Source: Lytechinus variegatus (lineage: Eukaryota; Echinodermata; Echinoidea; Temnopleuroida; Toxopneustidae). From it: a stretch of DNA of 64,000 nt. Below the pieces are notes generated by a model. That model was not told the origin of the DNA. It worked only from the letters and a program-made list of their open reading frames with translations, and ran no database searches. Position numbers and translations under genes: made by a program. The stretch lies in the NCBI RefSeq assembly GCF_018143015.1, contig NC_054753.1:28351462-28415461 (forward strand), given 5' to 3'. Positions 1-11,770 of this stretch are shown one piece after another. Position 1 is the first letter of the stretch; every line of letters begins with the position of its first letter.

Positions 1-475
1 ATTCACGTCATTCCGTACACAAAAGTTTTTTTGTTCGAATGAAAATGATTTCGTCATGACGCAGTTTTATTTCGTATACGAAATTATTCTTGTCACACAA
101 AATAAATTTTCGTCGAGACGAAATGTAATTTGGTCCACAAAATTTATTTCGTACACACGAAATGAATTTTGATCTAACGAAATAGCACCCCAATTGTCCA
201 AAGGAAAATTCTGTAGGAAAATATGTGTTTCACTCCAACGAAATTCATTTCGTCATGATGCAGTTTGATTTCGTATACGAAATTTATTTTGTGTCACACT
301 TATAATCAATTTCCTCGAGACGAAATAAAATTGCGTCCTCGAAATTCATTTCGTTGCGATGCAAATATTTATTCCGTCAACGAAATGATTTTGTGTCACA
401 TCACAAAAAATTCCGTCGACGAAATGATTTTGTGTCACATCACAAAAAATTCTGTCCATGTAAAATAATTCTGTC
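1..475. repeat. ACGAAAT palindromic repeat array, cut by window start
   Basis: The stretch is built from diverged short modules in which CGAAAT and ATTTCG alternate, so it is locally self-complementary. Two adjacent modules at about 377-451 are nearly identical and share GATTTTGTGTCACATCAC. No reading frame of interest crosses it. It resembles in style, but not in sequence, the TTCGTAATTCCG elements elsewhere in the window. The left end lies outside the window. Confidence 0.7.
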
Positions 476-479
476 TCCT

Positions 480-720
480 CTTTCTGGCAGGGAATATGAG
501 ATCGTCGCTGATTGGCTGCACCTTGCTCAAGCCGATATCTTCGCTCGATCGATATCCGGGCGCGGGACGGTCACACTCACAGGTCGGCATGTTGGTGAAC
601 CTTTCTTGTTTAGCTTAGATTTCACGTTATTCATGTCAACGAGAGCTGCAAACAACTTCTCTAATTGGTAGAATGTGGACGGACATTGCATTCGTAAGTT
701 TAGCTATGTTTTCGACTTCA
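480..720 (+). other. CpG-rich island, possible promoter or first exon
   Basis: This short stretch is much richer in CpG than its neighbours, with runs such as GATCGTCGCTGATTGG and GGGCGCGGGACGG, and is not repetitive within the window. An ATG at 496 opens a short arginine- and serine-rich frame that reaches a possible donor at CACAG/GTCGGC near 581. A second possible donor, ATTC/GTAAGT, is near 692. I do not recognise the product. It could be a promoter and first exon of an unseen gene, or part of an old element. No downstream exon could be linked to it. Confidence 0.25.
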
Positions 721-1144
721 AAATTACGTTGAAAACAAAATGGGAATTCGTTAGTCGTTGCCAAACTTGCATTTGCAAGAAGCTGTGCAATTTATAGTCC
801 CGTGTATTCAAGTTTGTGTAGGGTCCTACTGTAGTCGACCATGCCCATGCCAGGCCAGGGGGATTGGTCTTTTGTGCACACCTAAAATGGTAATGAATTA
901 TACAGGCTGATATTTAGGCCTAGATTTTGATAAATGGTGTAAAATTCATACTCACACTGACTCAGAGCAAAATGCATGTTGAAATTGGAAACTTCATTCG
1001 ATGACAAATTTTATATAATTATTGACTGTCTGAGACTGAGTCAGTGATTGACGTGATTTTATTTTTAGATTATTAAAAACAGCTTTAGCTTGGGCACCCA
1101 CACGCATTGCGAGGTTAGTATTAATACTGGTAAATTAAACCATT
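721..1144. other. No recognised feature
   Basis: AT-rich sequence without an exon-like frame, a clear inverted repeat or a tandem repeat that I can see. Confidence 0.5.
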
Positions 1145-2062
1145 GAACCATGTTTGGCAGTGGATTTCGAATTGACAGTTAATGAGTTAGTGGGTCGCGC
1201 ATGCTGGCTTGCTGCGATCCCACTTCTGCAAGTGATGTCCACGTCCATAAGGCATTAAACACACCACTTCTAAGTAATGGCTTGGTTTTTCTGTGCGCTG
1301 TGGCATGTCAGGGGCGGATCCAGCTTTTATAAAGGGGGGGTTGGGGTGGTATGTGAGGGAGCGTAGCGACCGAGTCCAAGCGAGCGGAGCAAGCGAGGGC
1401 CTGGGGGGGGGTGTCCCCCCTCCCACGTAGGGAAAATTTTTGAAAATCTGTGTGTGAAAATGGCGTTTCCTTGCATCTAAAACACCACTATTTTTGATAT
1501 AGAGGTCGTTGCCAAATTAACCCCCATGAAAATTTGTAAAATTAAGTTGCAATCCCCCATTTTTTTTTTTTTAATGGGGGGATTTTTGTTTGGGGATGAG
1601 AATCAGCAACCCTGGCCTAGATTGTCACTTCCGCGGTGGCCCGTGTCCTCAAAAAGCTGATGGGGGGCAAAAAGGACTATGTGACATTTGTTCGCCCAAC
1701 CCTCCCCCCAAATAAATAATAATAATAAATTAAATGAATACTACATAGAAATAGAATAAAATAAAATTACAAGTTTTTTAAAAAAGATAAGATTTAAAAA
1801 AAAATGGTCCCCAGATTTTTTTTTTTTTTGGGGGGGGGTTGCAACCCCCCTCTAGATCTGTTTCTGCATGTAATGAACCCTTGACTATGAGTTGGGCTTG
1901 TCCGTAGACTCTAATGTTAGAGTCGAGGCCTATCTCGGCTCGGGCCCAAAGATGCGCCACCGCGCACAGAAAAATCATGTGGTATGGACACCAGAAGTAA
2001 GAATGAGATCCCATGCGCGACCCACTGACTTAGATATCCACTGCCAAAACGGTTCATGGTAC
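1145..2062. mobile_element. TIR element containing a nested low-complexity repeat
   Basis: The two ends are inverted copies of each other over roughly 80-100 bp: 1145-1250 and 1980-2062 share GTGGGTCGCGCATG with its complement, and TTGGCAGTGGAT with its complement. Between them sits a G/C-homopolymer repeat that begins with a GGGGCGGATCCAG-type sequence near 1312, followed by AT-rich filler. There is no transposase frame, so this looks non-autonomous. The target duplication is not clear. Confidence 0.6.
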
Positions 2063-2433
2063 AGGGTATAGGGCAAGTCCAAGAAAAGGTCACCCTAGAA
2101 GGTAAAATTTTATCTCCAATTTAAGAAGTTATCTTTGGAGGGGTAAGAAAGCCTATCGCCTGTTGTGGTAGCCTAAGTATGTTTGGCCTAGGTCCTAGCC
2201 CCACTCATTACTAGTACAAGTTTAGTTACTTCGAGCGATGTTTGTGCCGGCTCCACTTCACCACCACTACTATACGCTCCATCTGGCTGAACATCGTGTC
2301 CGTTAAGTCGATCTGATATTCCGAGTGACAAAGGTGGGATTTTATGGGGAAATATAAAACTCATGGAACATCACGATCTTTAAAAACAAAACTAATATAG
2401 GAGGGGGTCCAGTGTCCGGACATGTTATCTTTT
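2063..2433. other. No recognised feature
   Basis: Mixed-composition sequence without a supported gene or repeat boundary. Confidence 0.4.
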
Positions 2434-2899
2434 GGTTACACTTCGTAATTCAGAAGGTTCGTAATTCCAAAACACGTGAATTCATTATTGCCTGAACCAC
2501 AATGTTCGTTAAATCGAAAAAGGGTTCGTTAATCCGAACATTTGTGGCGTAATTCCGAAGGTTCGTTAATCCGAAAAGGAATAATGAGTGATAATTCCGA
2601 AGGTTCGTTAGTCCGAAAACGAAATGAGGTTCGTTAATCCGAAAACGAAATGAGGTTCGTTAATCCGAAAAAACTAAATGAACAACGAACCTCATTTTTT
2701 TTCGGACTAACGAACCTTCGGAATTATGACTCTCATTATTCCTTTTCGGATTAACGAACCTTTGGAACAACGAACGTCATTTCAATTTTTGGATTGTCGG
2801 ACCTTCGGAACAACGAACCTTATTTCGCTTTCAGATTAACGAACCTCCGGAATATCCAAACCTTCGGAATAACGAAGCTTCGGAATTATGAATGTAAAC
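2434..2899. mobile_element. TTCGTAATTCCG palindromic TIR element, copy 1
   Basis: It begins GGTTACACTTCGTAATTC and ends with the diverged inverse form GAATTATGAATGTAA. The interior is made almost wholly of short modules such as TTCCGAAGGTTCG and TTAATCCGAAAA on the left, and their reverse complements on the right. The whole unit can therefore fold on itself. It has no protein-coding capacity. Three more copies are at 33921-35010, 37397-37921 and 63092-63652. Confidence 0.8.
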
Positions 2900-3444
2900 A
2901 ATCTTTTTGAAGCCTTCCTTTTTGTCTTTGGATTACACTAAAAATATGAATTCAATACTTGTTATCATCTTCTATTTTGTTCTTTATATTTCCCAACATT
3001 TTGTACTAAAATTTGATGAAACTTCGCTTCTAACTTTTTTCAAATGACTTTCTAACATTGATCGTGTGGACACACAACCTGTACGGACACACAACAACTG
3101 AGTGACCTGAAACTCAGGCAGGACGTTTAGCAATACTTGATTAACCTTATGCCCAAATTTCATGAACTAGGTTTCTAAGTTTTCATTTAAAAAACACAAC
3201 CTTTTGTTAAGATTTGGTGTTGATGCCGCCACCGTCAGAAAAACAGCGCCTATAATGTAATTTTACTCTCCTATGCATGTGAAACAAAACGGAAGGAAAG
3301 AAGGGAAAACACAAATTTTGTGCATTTTCATGTATTTATTTTCAATAGTCTCGGCAGTGCAGCCGTCCTTGCATGGTAACTATTATATAAAGATTATCCA
3401 GCAGCTTGCAAAGGAAAGTCAGTTTCAAAGTAATTTCTTCAGTG
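2900..3444. other. No recognised feature
   Basis: AT-rich filler. The short frame at 3273-3503 runs into the repeat that follows and is not supported as a gene. Confidence 0.4.
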
Positions 3445-3690
3445 CACAGATGAGGCGAGGGGGTCTTCGGGCGCTTGCCCCCTCTCCTCTCCTACAAAAA
3501 TAAATTATGACCAAGAAAGTAGAAAAGAAAATGGTGAAATATATTTTTTCTGAATATTATGCTTTCATTGGATATTTATAAAGTTAAATATTTTTATTTT
3601 TTTGCTCGCTCACAAAAAAAAGATCTGCCCAATTATTCATATCTAGCCCCTTCAAAACTTTGGCTCACTTCGCCACTGATTTGTTTCATC
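3445..3690. repeat. Interspersed repeat with G/C-rich head
   Basis: Homologous by eye to 8615-8890. Both have a G-rich then C-rich head, then AAATTATGACCAAG, then a shared AT-rich body with TCTGAATATTATG and GCTCGCT, and end near a TTCAAAACT-type stretch. Neither has coding potential. Ends are approximate. Confidence 0.5.
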
Positions 3691-4069
3691 ACACTTCTAT
3701 GCAAATACTTACGCCTATAGAATAGAATACATTATATCCTACATAGAGTAAATCATGTATAGTACTATTGGTTCAAGTAGCATCATGTGACCGAATATAT
3801 TTCAACTCTGACGTCATACCTCAATATATTTTTGGATACTAGTATATCGAGGTCTGACATCATTATTTCACAAAACTGGATCTAGCTAAACTCTCAGGCA
3901 CACCGGCCAGCGCGCTCTCTCTCCCGGCAAGTCCAGCGATGTGTCGGCACAGGCACTGATCTGCGTTCTGCTGAGCACGATGGCTCAGAGAAAAGTAGGT
4001 AATTCAACTCAAGTAACCGGACTTTGCAAGCTCATCACATAGATTTTGGTTATAAATTATAAAAAGTTG

Positions 4070-4265
4070 GATAAAAAACAAATATATCAGGCGTTTCATT
4101 CGAAAGCATAGTGGGAATTATTAATCCTCGGTTGGACTGGCAAAACTACTATATTTCCCTCGGGGCTTCGCCCCTCAGGAAGTAATTGTCAGACCAACCT
4201 CGGATAAATAATTCAACTACCCGGTATACTTTCTCAAAGCCTGATATATTTGTTTACTATTTCTC
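4070..4265. mobile_element. Fold-back element with GC hairpin centre
   Basis: Two arms of about 70 bp are inverted copies: the left contains AACAAATATATCAGG and the right contains CCTGATATATTTGTT. At the centre is a strong hairpin, GGGGCTTCGCCCC, inside TCCCTC and CTCAGGA. There is no coding sequence. It is probably a small non-autonomous DNA transposon. Confidence 0.6.
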
Positions 4266-4797
4266 ATAATTCCATATGGCTTTGTGTAATTATTTTGTGT
4301 CCAGAATTACTTCATTAATATGAAATTTTATTCAGAATCACAAAAACTGCAAGCTCTCTTTTTCTCCTAATAATCAGAGACAAAATGAGCCCAAGATTTT
4401 GAGGGAGTCAGATGTGTCATATCAGGCAAAATTCAATAGAAGTTGTGAGCGAGCAAGCTTTTCATTAAAAAAAATCACATTTTGTAGCTTGACATAAAAA
4501 TATTCAGAAAATGTTATATTTCATTTTTCTTTCCCTTTTTTTTTTGGGGGGGAGAGCATCCCAAGCCTCCCCCCATCTATGCACCTCTGTCTAGTGTCTA
4601 TATTACTGTTATATTGTTATTTCAAGACTAATTTTCATAGAAACGATTGGTTCAGAAAAAATATTAAACACATGCAGCCTTTCATGGAAAGTTCCCCCGG
4701 TTGTCCCGAAAAGGTGTGTTTTGTTTGACTTTCCTCCTCAACCCACCCTTTCGAGAAAAGCTCTCGCGGCATATCTCAACGTCCGTATGACATATTT

Positions 4798-6169
4798 GTC
4801 CTGCCCACCAGAGGTGAAGGCGAGACTAAGGGATCCAAATGTTGTCTGTCCGTCCGTCACAAACCTGTAATGACACATAACTCCACAACCGTAAGTCGCT
4901 TTTAAACCAAACATGGATGGTAGATGGACCTGGGTGACCTGCATGTTGAGCTGCAGTCAGAGGTCACATGGTAAGGTCAAAGGTCATTTTCAGGTCAACG
5001 TTAAAGTTTACATGCAACACTTTTATGACACCTAACTCCACAACCGTAAGTCGCTTTTCAACCAAACTTGGATGGTAGATGGACTTGGGGGACCTGCATG
5101 TTATGCTGCAGTCTGAGGTCATATGGTAAGGTCAAAGGTCATTTTCAGGTCAACGTTACAGTTCACATGCAAGACTCTTATGACACCTAACTCCGCAACC
5201 GTAAGTCACTTTTCAACCAAACTTGGATGTTGGATAGACTTGGGGGACGTGCATGTTATGCTGCAGTCAGAGGTCACATGGTAAGGTAAAATATCATTTA
5301 CAGGTTAAAGTTTACATGCAAGACTCTTATGACACCTAACTCCGCAACCATAAGTCACTTTTCAATCAAACATGGATGGTCGATGGACTTGGGGGACCTG
5401 CATGTTATGCTACAGTCAGAGGTCACATGGTCGAAGGTCATTTTCAGGTCAACGTTAAAGTTTACATGCAGGACACCTAACTTCGCAAATGTAAGTCGCT
5501 TTTCAACCTAACATGGACAGTAGATGGACTTGGGGGACCTGCACATGTTACGCTGAAGTGGGAGGTCACATGATAAGTTCAAAGGTCATTTTCAGGTCAA
5601 CGTCAAAGTTTACATGCAAGACTCTCTTATGAAAACTAACTCCGCAACCGTAAGTCACTTTTCAACCAAACTTGGATGTTGGATAGACTTGGGGGACGTG
5701 CATGTTATGCTGCAGTCGGAGGTCACATGGAAAGGTCAAAGGTCATTTACAGGTTAAAGTTTACATGCAAGACTCTCTTATGACACCTAACTCCGCAACC
5801 GTAAGTCACTTTTCAACCAAACTTGGAAGGTAGATGGACTTGGGGGACCTGCATGTTATGCTGCAGTCAGAGGTCACCTGGAAAGGTCAAAGGTCATCTA
5901 CAGGTTAAAGTTTACATGCAAGACTCTCTTATGACACCTAACTCCGCAACCGTAAGTCACTTTTCAACCAAACTTGCAGACTTATGCTGCAGTCGGATGT
6001 CACATGGTAAGGTCAAAGGTCATTTTCAGGTCAATATTAAAGTTTACGTGCAAGGCTGGTATAACAAGTGTTATTCCATCCCAGTAATTTCACAATGAAG
6101 TTTCGATATAATTCTTGCGTGCCCTCGCAAATCACAATATTTCTGGTTATTTTCATAAGTGGGCGAGAC
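4798..6169 (+). mobile_element. GTCTCGCC hairpin-headed element, copy 1 (eight core units)
   Basis: The left end is a diverged hairpin head (CTGCCCACC, then GGTG, then AGGCGAGAC) followed by a GTCTGTCCGTCCGTC patch. About eight direct repeats of about 150 bp follow, each with CCGTAAGTC, TTTTCAACC, GACTTGGGGGACCTGC, ATGCTGCAGTC, AAGGTCAAAGGTCATTT and AAAGTTTACATGCAAG. The element closes with GTGGGCGAGAC, the inverse of the head arm, and a shared AATTGCTTTTGCCTTGTTTT tail. No repeat unit encodes a conserved protein. A second copy with four units is at 54222-54993. Confidence 0.75.
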
Positions 6170-6390
6170 AAAAATTGCTTTTGCCTTGTTTTTTAGTCAT
6201 GTTCAAAATGAATTAGTGATGATTTCATTTTTCTCGGCATTTTAATCCCCAAGTCTGCATGGTTTAATTATGTTTGATGCATGTTTTGCCTTTAGTAGAC
6301 AGCTGGCAGCCCTCTGTCTCGAGGAGTATTTTTATATCTTTTTCTGTATTTGGTGAGTGAAGCCAACGAAATTCAGCTGAACAACCAACA

Positions 6391-6590
6391 TAAAGGCATG
6401 GTCACACCGGCCGAGCGTTGTTGGAGCGGTAGGGAAAGAGGGTAGAATTTTTCTCTCAAAATGGGGGAAAAAATCGAAAACAAAAAAAACTGAAATCGAA
6501 CTTGAAAATGGTAAACGGTAGCGAGCAGTGATGATTTTTTTTTCTCTCCGCTCCACGACCGCTCCAACAACGCTCGGCCGGATGCCTTTA
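6391..6590. mobile_element. 200-bp palindromic TIR element
   Basis: The ends TAAAGGCATGGTCACACC and GGATGCCTTTA enclose matching inner arms CCGAGCGTTGTTGGAGCGGT and its reverse complement. The arms are about 30 bp and the centre is A/T-rich. It abuts the TTAA element that starts at 6598. There is no coding capacity. Confidence 0.75.
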
Positions 6591-6597
6591 CACTTAA

Positions 6598-7186
6598 GGG
6601 GAATCCAGCCTTGGTCATAAAATATAGTGTTGGAAAGGAGAAAATTAGATAAAACAGAATGGTGAAAGTTTGAAAGAAATCGGACCAACAATAAGAAAGT
6701 TATGGCTGCTTTAAAATTGAAATCCCTATGATTATGTAGATTTCAAAGTGGCAACTGGGTAAGTAAATTATGACAAGAGGCAAGGACAACTTTCCCATAG
6801 GCCATGTACTTAATTATCAGGGATTTGTGTTTTTCTCCTAACTGCCCTTCCCCTGGGGCAGTAATCTAAATATAACCCTGGTAGTATATTGTTTTATGTC
6901 CTCATGTGAAAGAAAAATAAAAATTGAAGTAAAACATTTGAAAAAATGACATATTAGCCATTTTATGTATTGGAGTACATGGAAGAGTAGTCCTTGCCTT
7001 ACATCACTGTGACATCACATATGTGGCCAATTTGCAGTCTCGTGGATCTAGGGATTACCAATATTCACAACTTTAAAAAAATAACTTTCTTATTATTTGT
7101 CAGATAGTGTTCAAACTTTCACCTATCAACTTGACTGATTTTTCTTATTCCCTAAGAACAAGTTTTTATTTGGGTTGGATTCCCCT
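6598..7186. mobile_element. TTAA-flanked TIR element, family B
   Basis: TTAA at 6594-6597 and 7187-7190 flank ends that read GGGGAATCCAGCC on the left and, on the complement of the right, AGGGGAATCCAACCC. The interior is AT-rich and repeats the phrase AAGAAAGTTATGGC, or its inverse, close to both ends. It has no transposase and is inferred to be moved in trans by a TTAA-targeting transposase. Confidence 0.75.
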
Positions 7187-7517
7187 TTAACAGAGATTGA
7201 AGCTTTTGTTCTAGTTTTGGCTCTGCTATTTTTTTGATTGGATGTATTTCCTGATTTATCACAATAATTGCAAGTTTTATCATGATTTAACTTTTTGAAA
7301 ATTATGCTATTATGTGATTAAGGCTACATCTCTTGTACTTTCTACCGATAGTCTCAATATAACGTTATTAATGGATTATTTCTTGTAAAAAATCCTAAAG
7401 ATAGGAACTAACTCTGTGGTTAGTAGATAAATATGACTCACTTGTCCAGGTGTTGATAAACGGGCCGCTGCTGAGTAGGCCTAGAGTTTTCTTAATTATA
7501 TATAATTGATTTCATGA

Positions 7518-7751
<234 letters not shown>

Positions 7752-8400
7752 TAGATCTATATCATACGTGTTTTAAAGAAATATAATCTCTGTATTATCT
7801 ATCTACCTTTGGTTTGACAGAACAATGTTTTGAATATTCCATTCTCAGTAGCCAAAGAGAAATGAAAATTATCCTATTCGGGAGGGTCACCATGGACCTC
7901 GGCCTATACTGTGTACCAGGGGACTGTGTATTTTAAGTTAACGCTTACTAAATGATCAAACAAATTAAAAATTTGGTTTAGCCCTACATAATTAGCATGA
8001 GCTTCTTTGAAATTGCAAAGCTAAGGGTGTATTGCTGATTTTTCATAATTTATTAAAATTCATTTTTGATAAATTATTTTATGCATAAATAGAGAATTCT
8101 CTGCTGTACAGTTAAGTAAATCTCTAAATCAGTTTCCAAGTTCTACAGTGCGTATGAAAAAATGGGATAGATTTGAAAAGTCTATAAAATTTTTGTTTCA
8201 AATTATGATCTCAATATTTTGGTGTCAATACATGCTATGGAGTCTTATCCTTCAAATGCTATTAAAATAATTTGGTTTTGTTCGTGCTTACGCAAACACA
8301 AATTTTTGTTTTGTCTGGGGTAAAAAAGGAAGCTTGCGCCAAAATGGCATAATATGATGGTCGGACTTCTTGCTATCAGCAGAATTCCTCTTAACCTTTT

Positions 8401-9260
8401 CATTATCTTTGCCATAATTTTCGAATTATGCAGTCAAAATTCATTTCCAAATCTACTTATTTATTTGGATAGTTGTGGTGTTGTTCCTTTTTAATATGTT
8501 CTCTTTTAGTTTTGAATATTCCTTAGGCAAGAACATTTTTTTAAACCAAATTATGGTAGAGCGTGTTTTTTTTCGAATCCTTTCATTGTGTTCTGCAAAG
8601 GTAATGATGCCTTTGAACAGTGGCATACTGAGGGGTGGGGGCTCGGGGTGCTCCCCCCCCCCCCCCTCCCAATACAAAATTATGACCAAGGAAAAAAGTG
8701 GAAAGAAAAATAACAGAAAACATAGAAAGTGAAATATATTATTCTGAATATTATGTCAAAATCACAAAATTGGATATTTTAGTAAAAACTGGAAATTTTT
8801 GCTTGCTCGCTTCACAACTTTTTAATGCATTTTACCTGATCTGCCATATCTTCCTCCTTCAAAATTGACTCAATACACCATTGCCATTGAAAGACATGAA
8901 TATTTTCTTGTTTGTCCTGTCAAGCACATAATTAAACTTGGTGAAGGATTCAATGACCCCTTGAAAATAGGATTCATGTCTTTTATAGGTACCATTACAT
9001 AAATTGTTTCACATAATTATTATCAAAGGTACCATAACATAATTTGTTTCACATAATAAAAAGGATTTGAATGATTACAAATTCTCCCAATTAAAAATGC
9101 AAATCTTCTCACTTGGGTTGACAAGAAAGTCTCTTCTTACTTATGAAGGAAAATTCAAAGGTAAAAGAAGTTCAAATTAAAACCAATGTAATTCAGGTAA
9201 ATGAATAAATTTATTAGTGAAATTTGACAGCATTTTTCGAAAATTATGGCAAAGATAATG
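8401..9260. mobile_element. TIR element inserted in the THAP intron
   Basis: The left end CATTATCTTTGCCATAATTT has its exact complement at the right end (AAATTATGGCAAAGATAATG), and the match continues inward with changes for about 45 bp. The interior includes the G/C-headed repeat at 8615-8890. It appears to be absent from the right arm of the inverted duplication, which suggests insertion after the duplication or loss from the other arm. Confidence 0.6.
8615..8890. repeat. Interspersed repeat with G/C-rich head, second copy
   Basis: Related to 3445-3690 (see there). It begins with GAGGGGTGGGGGCTC and a long C run, then CAAAATTATGACCAAGG. It is nested inside the element at 8401-9260. Confidence 0.5.
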
Positions 9261-9693
9261 AATATATTATAAGTCTGCTGATTAGCCAAAAGTCTAAAAG
9301 TATAAAACGTCCCGTGTTCGCTCAAGCATGAATTTATTTTTTAAATGCCATTTCAAAGATAAGATCTTAGAGCATCTATTAATATCAAAATATAGATATA
9401 ATATTTTGAGACAAAGCAAAGATTTTATAATTTCAACCAATAAGTGCAAGAATAATGATGCATTTGTCATTTATGATTTAAAATAGAATTTCCATTGGAT
9501 TAGATTTGTAAGAAAAATAATGTTTTTGAGCAATTCTAGGTCCGACATGAACTCATACATTGTTGCATTACTGCGTATCCGGATGCCGCAAACTTGGTCC
9601 CTAAACTTCTGCGAGACTTGACAACAAAAAATATATGAGGACATGTTTCTAACTGTGGAATTATTGCAAAACATGTGGAGGGGGGCTTATTAA

Positions 9694-10270
9694 AGTGATG
9701 GTCCAGGCTGAAAATATTTATACATGTAGCTTAATAAATAGAGTAGAAGTCACTGAGCAAAATGCCGAAAATTTCATCAAAATCAGATGACAAATAATCA
9801 AGTTATTGAATTTGATAGTTTATAACAGTAGTTTGTGAAAACGGTCGTCATGAATATTCATTAGGTGGGCTGATGATGTCACATCTCAAATTGTTCTTTT
9901 GAATTTTATTATATGAAATTATGTTTATTAAATTTTATCCTCCAAGAACTAGAAAAATTGGATTGACAACTGATTTAGTACATTAGATATTAATTGCTGA
10001 AACTTATTTCATCATAATGGAGACACATCATTTACACATGTATGAAATAATGAAAAAATTATGATTTTATGAACCAAACAGAAAGTGGGGATGTGACATC
10101 ATCCCACCTAATGAATATTCATGATATGACTATTTTCTCAAAATATTGCTAAACTTTAAACTTCAATAACTTTATTATTTGTTATCCGATTTTGATGACA
10201 TTTTCAGCATTTTGCTCAGTGGATTCTACTCTATGTATTAAGATATAATATTTCAGCCTGGACCATCCCT
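9694..10270. mobile_element. TTAA-flanked TIR element, family A, with an unoccupied paralogous site
   Basis: TTAA copies at 9690-9693 and 10271-10274 flank ends reading AGTGATGGTCCAGGCTGAAA and, on the complement of the right end, AGGGATGGTCCAGGCTGAAA. The interior has related inverted stretches (GTCATGAATATTCATTAGG and inverse) but no coding frame. The right arm of the inverted duplication has GCTTATTAAGCC at the matching spot, with a single TTAA and no insert. That shows directly that TTAA is the target. A second copy starts at 57519. Confidence 0.88.
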
Positions 10271-10513
10271 TTAAGACCCCCCTTCCTCCTTTGGGGCCAG
10301 ATAGGGTTAATAAATCATCATGAATATTTAAACATGTTTATTTTGCTGCAAGTCCATTGAAAAGGATTCATTTCTAAACAAATATTATTCTAAATGTACT
10401 ATTGAATATTAATTTGACAAATTTAAAGTCATTTTTTCATTCTTGCATCTCGGTTTATTCAATTTTTCTTCTTTTTTTAATGTTTTTTTTTTTTATTCAC
10501 TCTTCTCGTACAG

Positions 10514-10654
10514 AATGCACACAAACCAGGGAAACCCTCGAAAGAAAGTCATTTAGATTCAGCAAGCAACCTCCCAGATACTGCAAAGACACCTGTACCA
10601 AAGTCTTCAGCACCTTCCCTGGGACTACTACTCAATGCCAAAAATCTAAGAGGG
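10514..10654 (+). CDS. Second exon of the THAP gene
   Basis: After a long T-rich tract and CGTACAG acceptor, an open frame of 47 codons runs to a donor GGG/GTAAAG. It continues in phase 0 from the THAP exon. It encodes a low-complexity linker rich in Lys, Pro, Ser and Ala, with KPGKPSKESHLD near its start. Linkers of this sort usually follow the THAP domain. The inverted copy of this exon (about 18047-18187) has shifted frames, so only this copy is still readable. Confidence 0.5.
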
Positions 10655-10973
10655 GTAAAGTGGAAGATAACAGCAACATATATCTAAATGGGGTATTGTA
10701 CAGTATGATTGATCAACCAATGATACCAGTTGTATTCTGACATTTAAATCCATGTCCCTCTGACCAATGTTGTCAAATAAAAACCTTGCTTTGAGCATAA
10801 CATCCTCAAGGTGGTCTGAAATTCTATTAGAAGGTACATGTACTCTTCTGTGGAAGTTCATTTTATGCTTTGACTGCTAATCTATAAGTTTTATTATCAA
10901 TATGCTAGTGTTCTGAAGTTGATGTGTTAATAATCAATTGTTTTAATGTTTTATTCTATTTAAAACATAATAG

Positions 10974-11308
10974 ATGGAGACCAGCAGCATGGCAGCAGGA
11001 GCTAATGTTGGTCGTGATGAGGCATATACCACCATCAACAATGCTGCAATTGCAGTCACCACCACCAAGTCTGCTTCTGTCACTGCCATCACCATTGCCA
11101 CCGCCATTACCAAGACCACTCCTGACACAAAGCCCCCAAGTCCTCAACTGACCAGATATTGCAGCTGGAGAAGGATATACCAGGAACTTCAAAGCCAGGG
11201 CTTGCCAGTCTCCTACAATAAGAAAAATGCCATGGGCCCATCTAATGAACTAGTAGTAGAATATTTGGCCACAGTTGTAGAAATGCAGAGACTAACATAC
11301 TGCCACAG
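10974..11308 (+). CDS. Possible third exon with a SAP-like segment
   Basis: An acceptor (CATAATAG) opens a frame that stays in phase with 10514-10654 and ends at a donor CACAG/GTAAAA. The first half is Thr- and Ala-rich. The second half contains YQELQSQGLPVSYNKKN and NELVVEYLATV, which resembles the helix-turn-helix of SAP-like DNA-binding motifs in some transposon proteins. The resemblance is by eye only. No in-phase fourth exon was found: the candidate at 14158 hits a stop immediately. Confidence 0.35.
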
Positions 11309-11399
11309 GTAAAAATCAATGTCAGATATGATGGATAGTCTTTGAAATATGGGTTGCAGAATGAATATCAGTAAAACCCATCATGATGTGCTATCTGAT

Positions 11400-11770
11400 T
11401 TAACCCTAAAAAGGCCGTGGGAGCCCAAAAATTTTCACGATAAATCCACAACGTGAAAGATTGTGCCGCGTCATTATAAAGCCTTTTTTAAAAAAAGTTT
11501 ATGAGTGTTCAGACAAAATTTGTGACACCTGGGTACCCGGTTCTGCAATTATGCAACATTGTGCATTGTGTAAGTACACATGTCAGAATTGCACTAAAAT
11601 GTGATTTCATGGACAAATCCAATGCAAAATCTGTTTCTAGCCAGAATTCATAATTGTATCGTACCGGTTAATGTTTATTTTTACTGATTAAAATCTATTA
11701 ATTTCATTGTGCTTATGATCAGAAAATTTTGTCAACAATATAAAAAAAGTAAAAAAAAAAACAAAGAAAT
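11400..11770. repeat. Interspersed repeat, ACCCT-headed family
   Basis: It starts TTAACCCTAAAAAGG and shares ordered phrases with 20176-20790, 36200-36560 and 18400-18790: ATAAATCCAC, GAGACACC or GTGACACC, GCAACATT, CCAATG followed by a short AT-rich tract, ACTGATTAAAATC, and a poly-A end near ACAAAGAAATAC. It is non-coding and too diverged to define ends. Confidence 0.5.

Noticed and set aside
6332..6691. 119-codon minus-strand gene with hydrophobic stretch
   Set aside because: It crosses the 200-bp palindrome and the start of a TTAA element.
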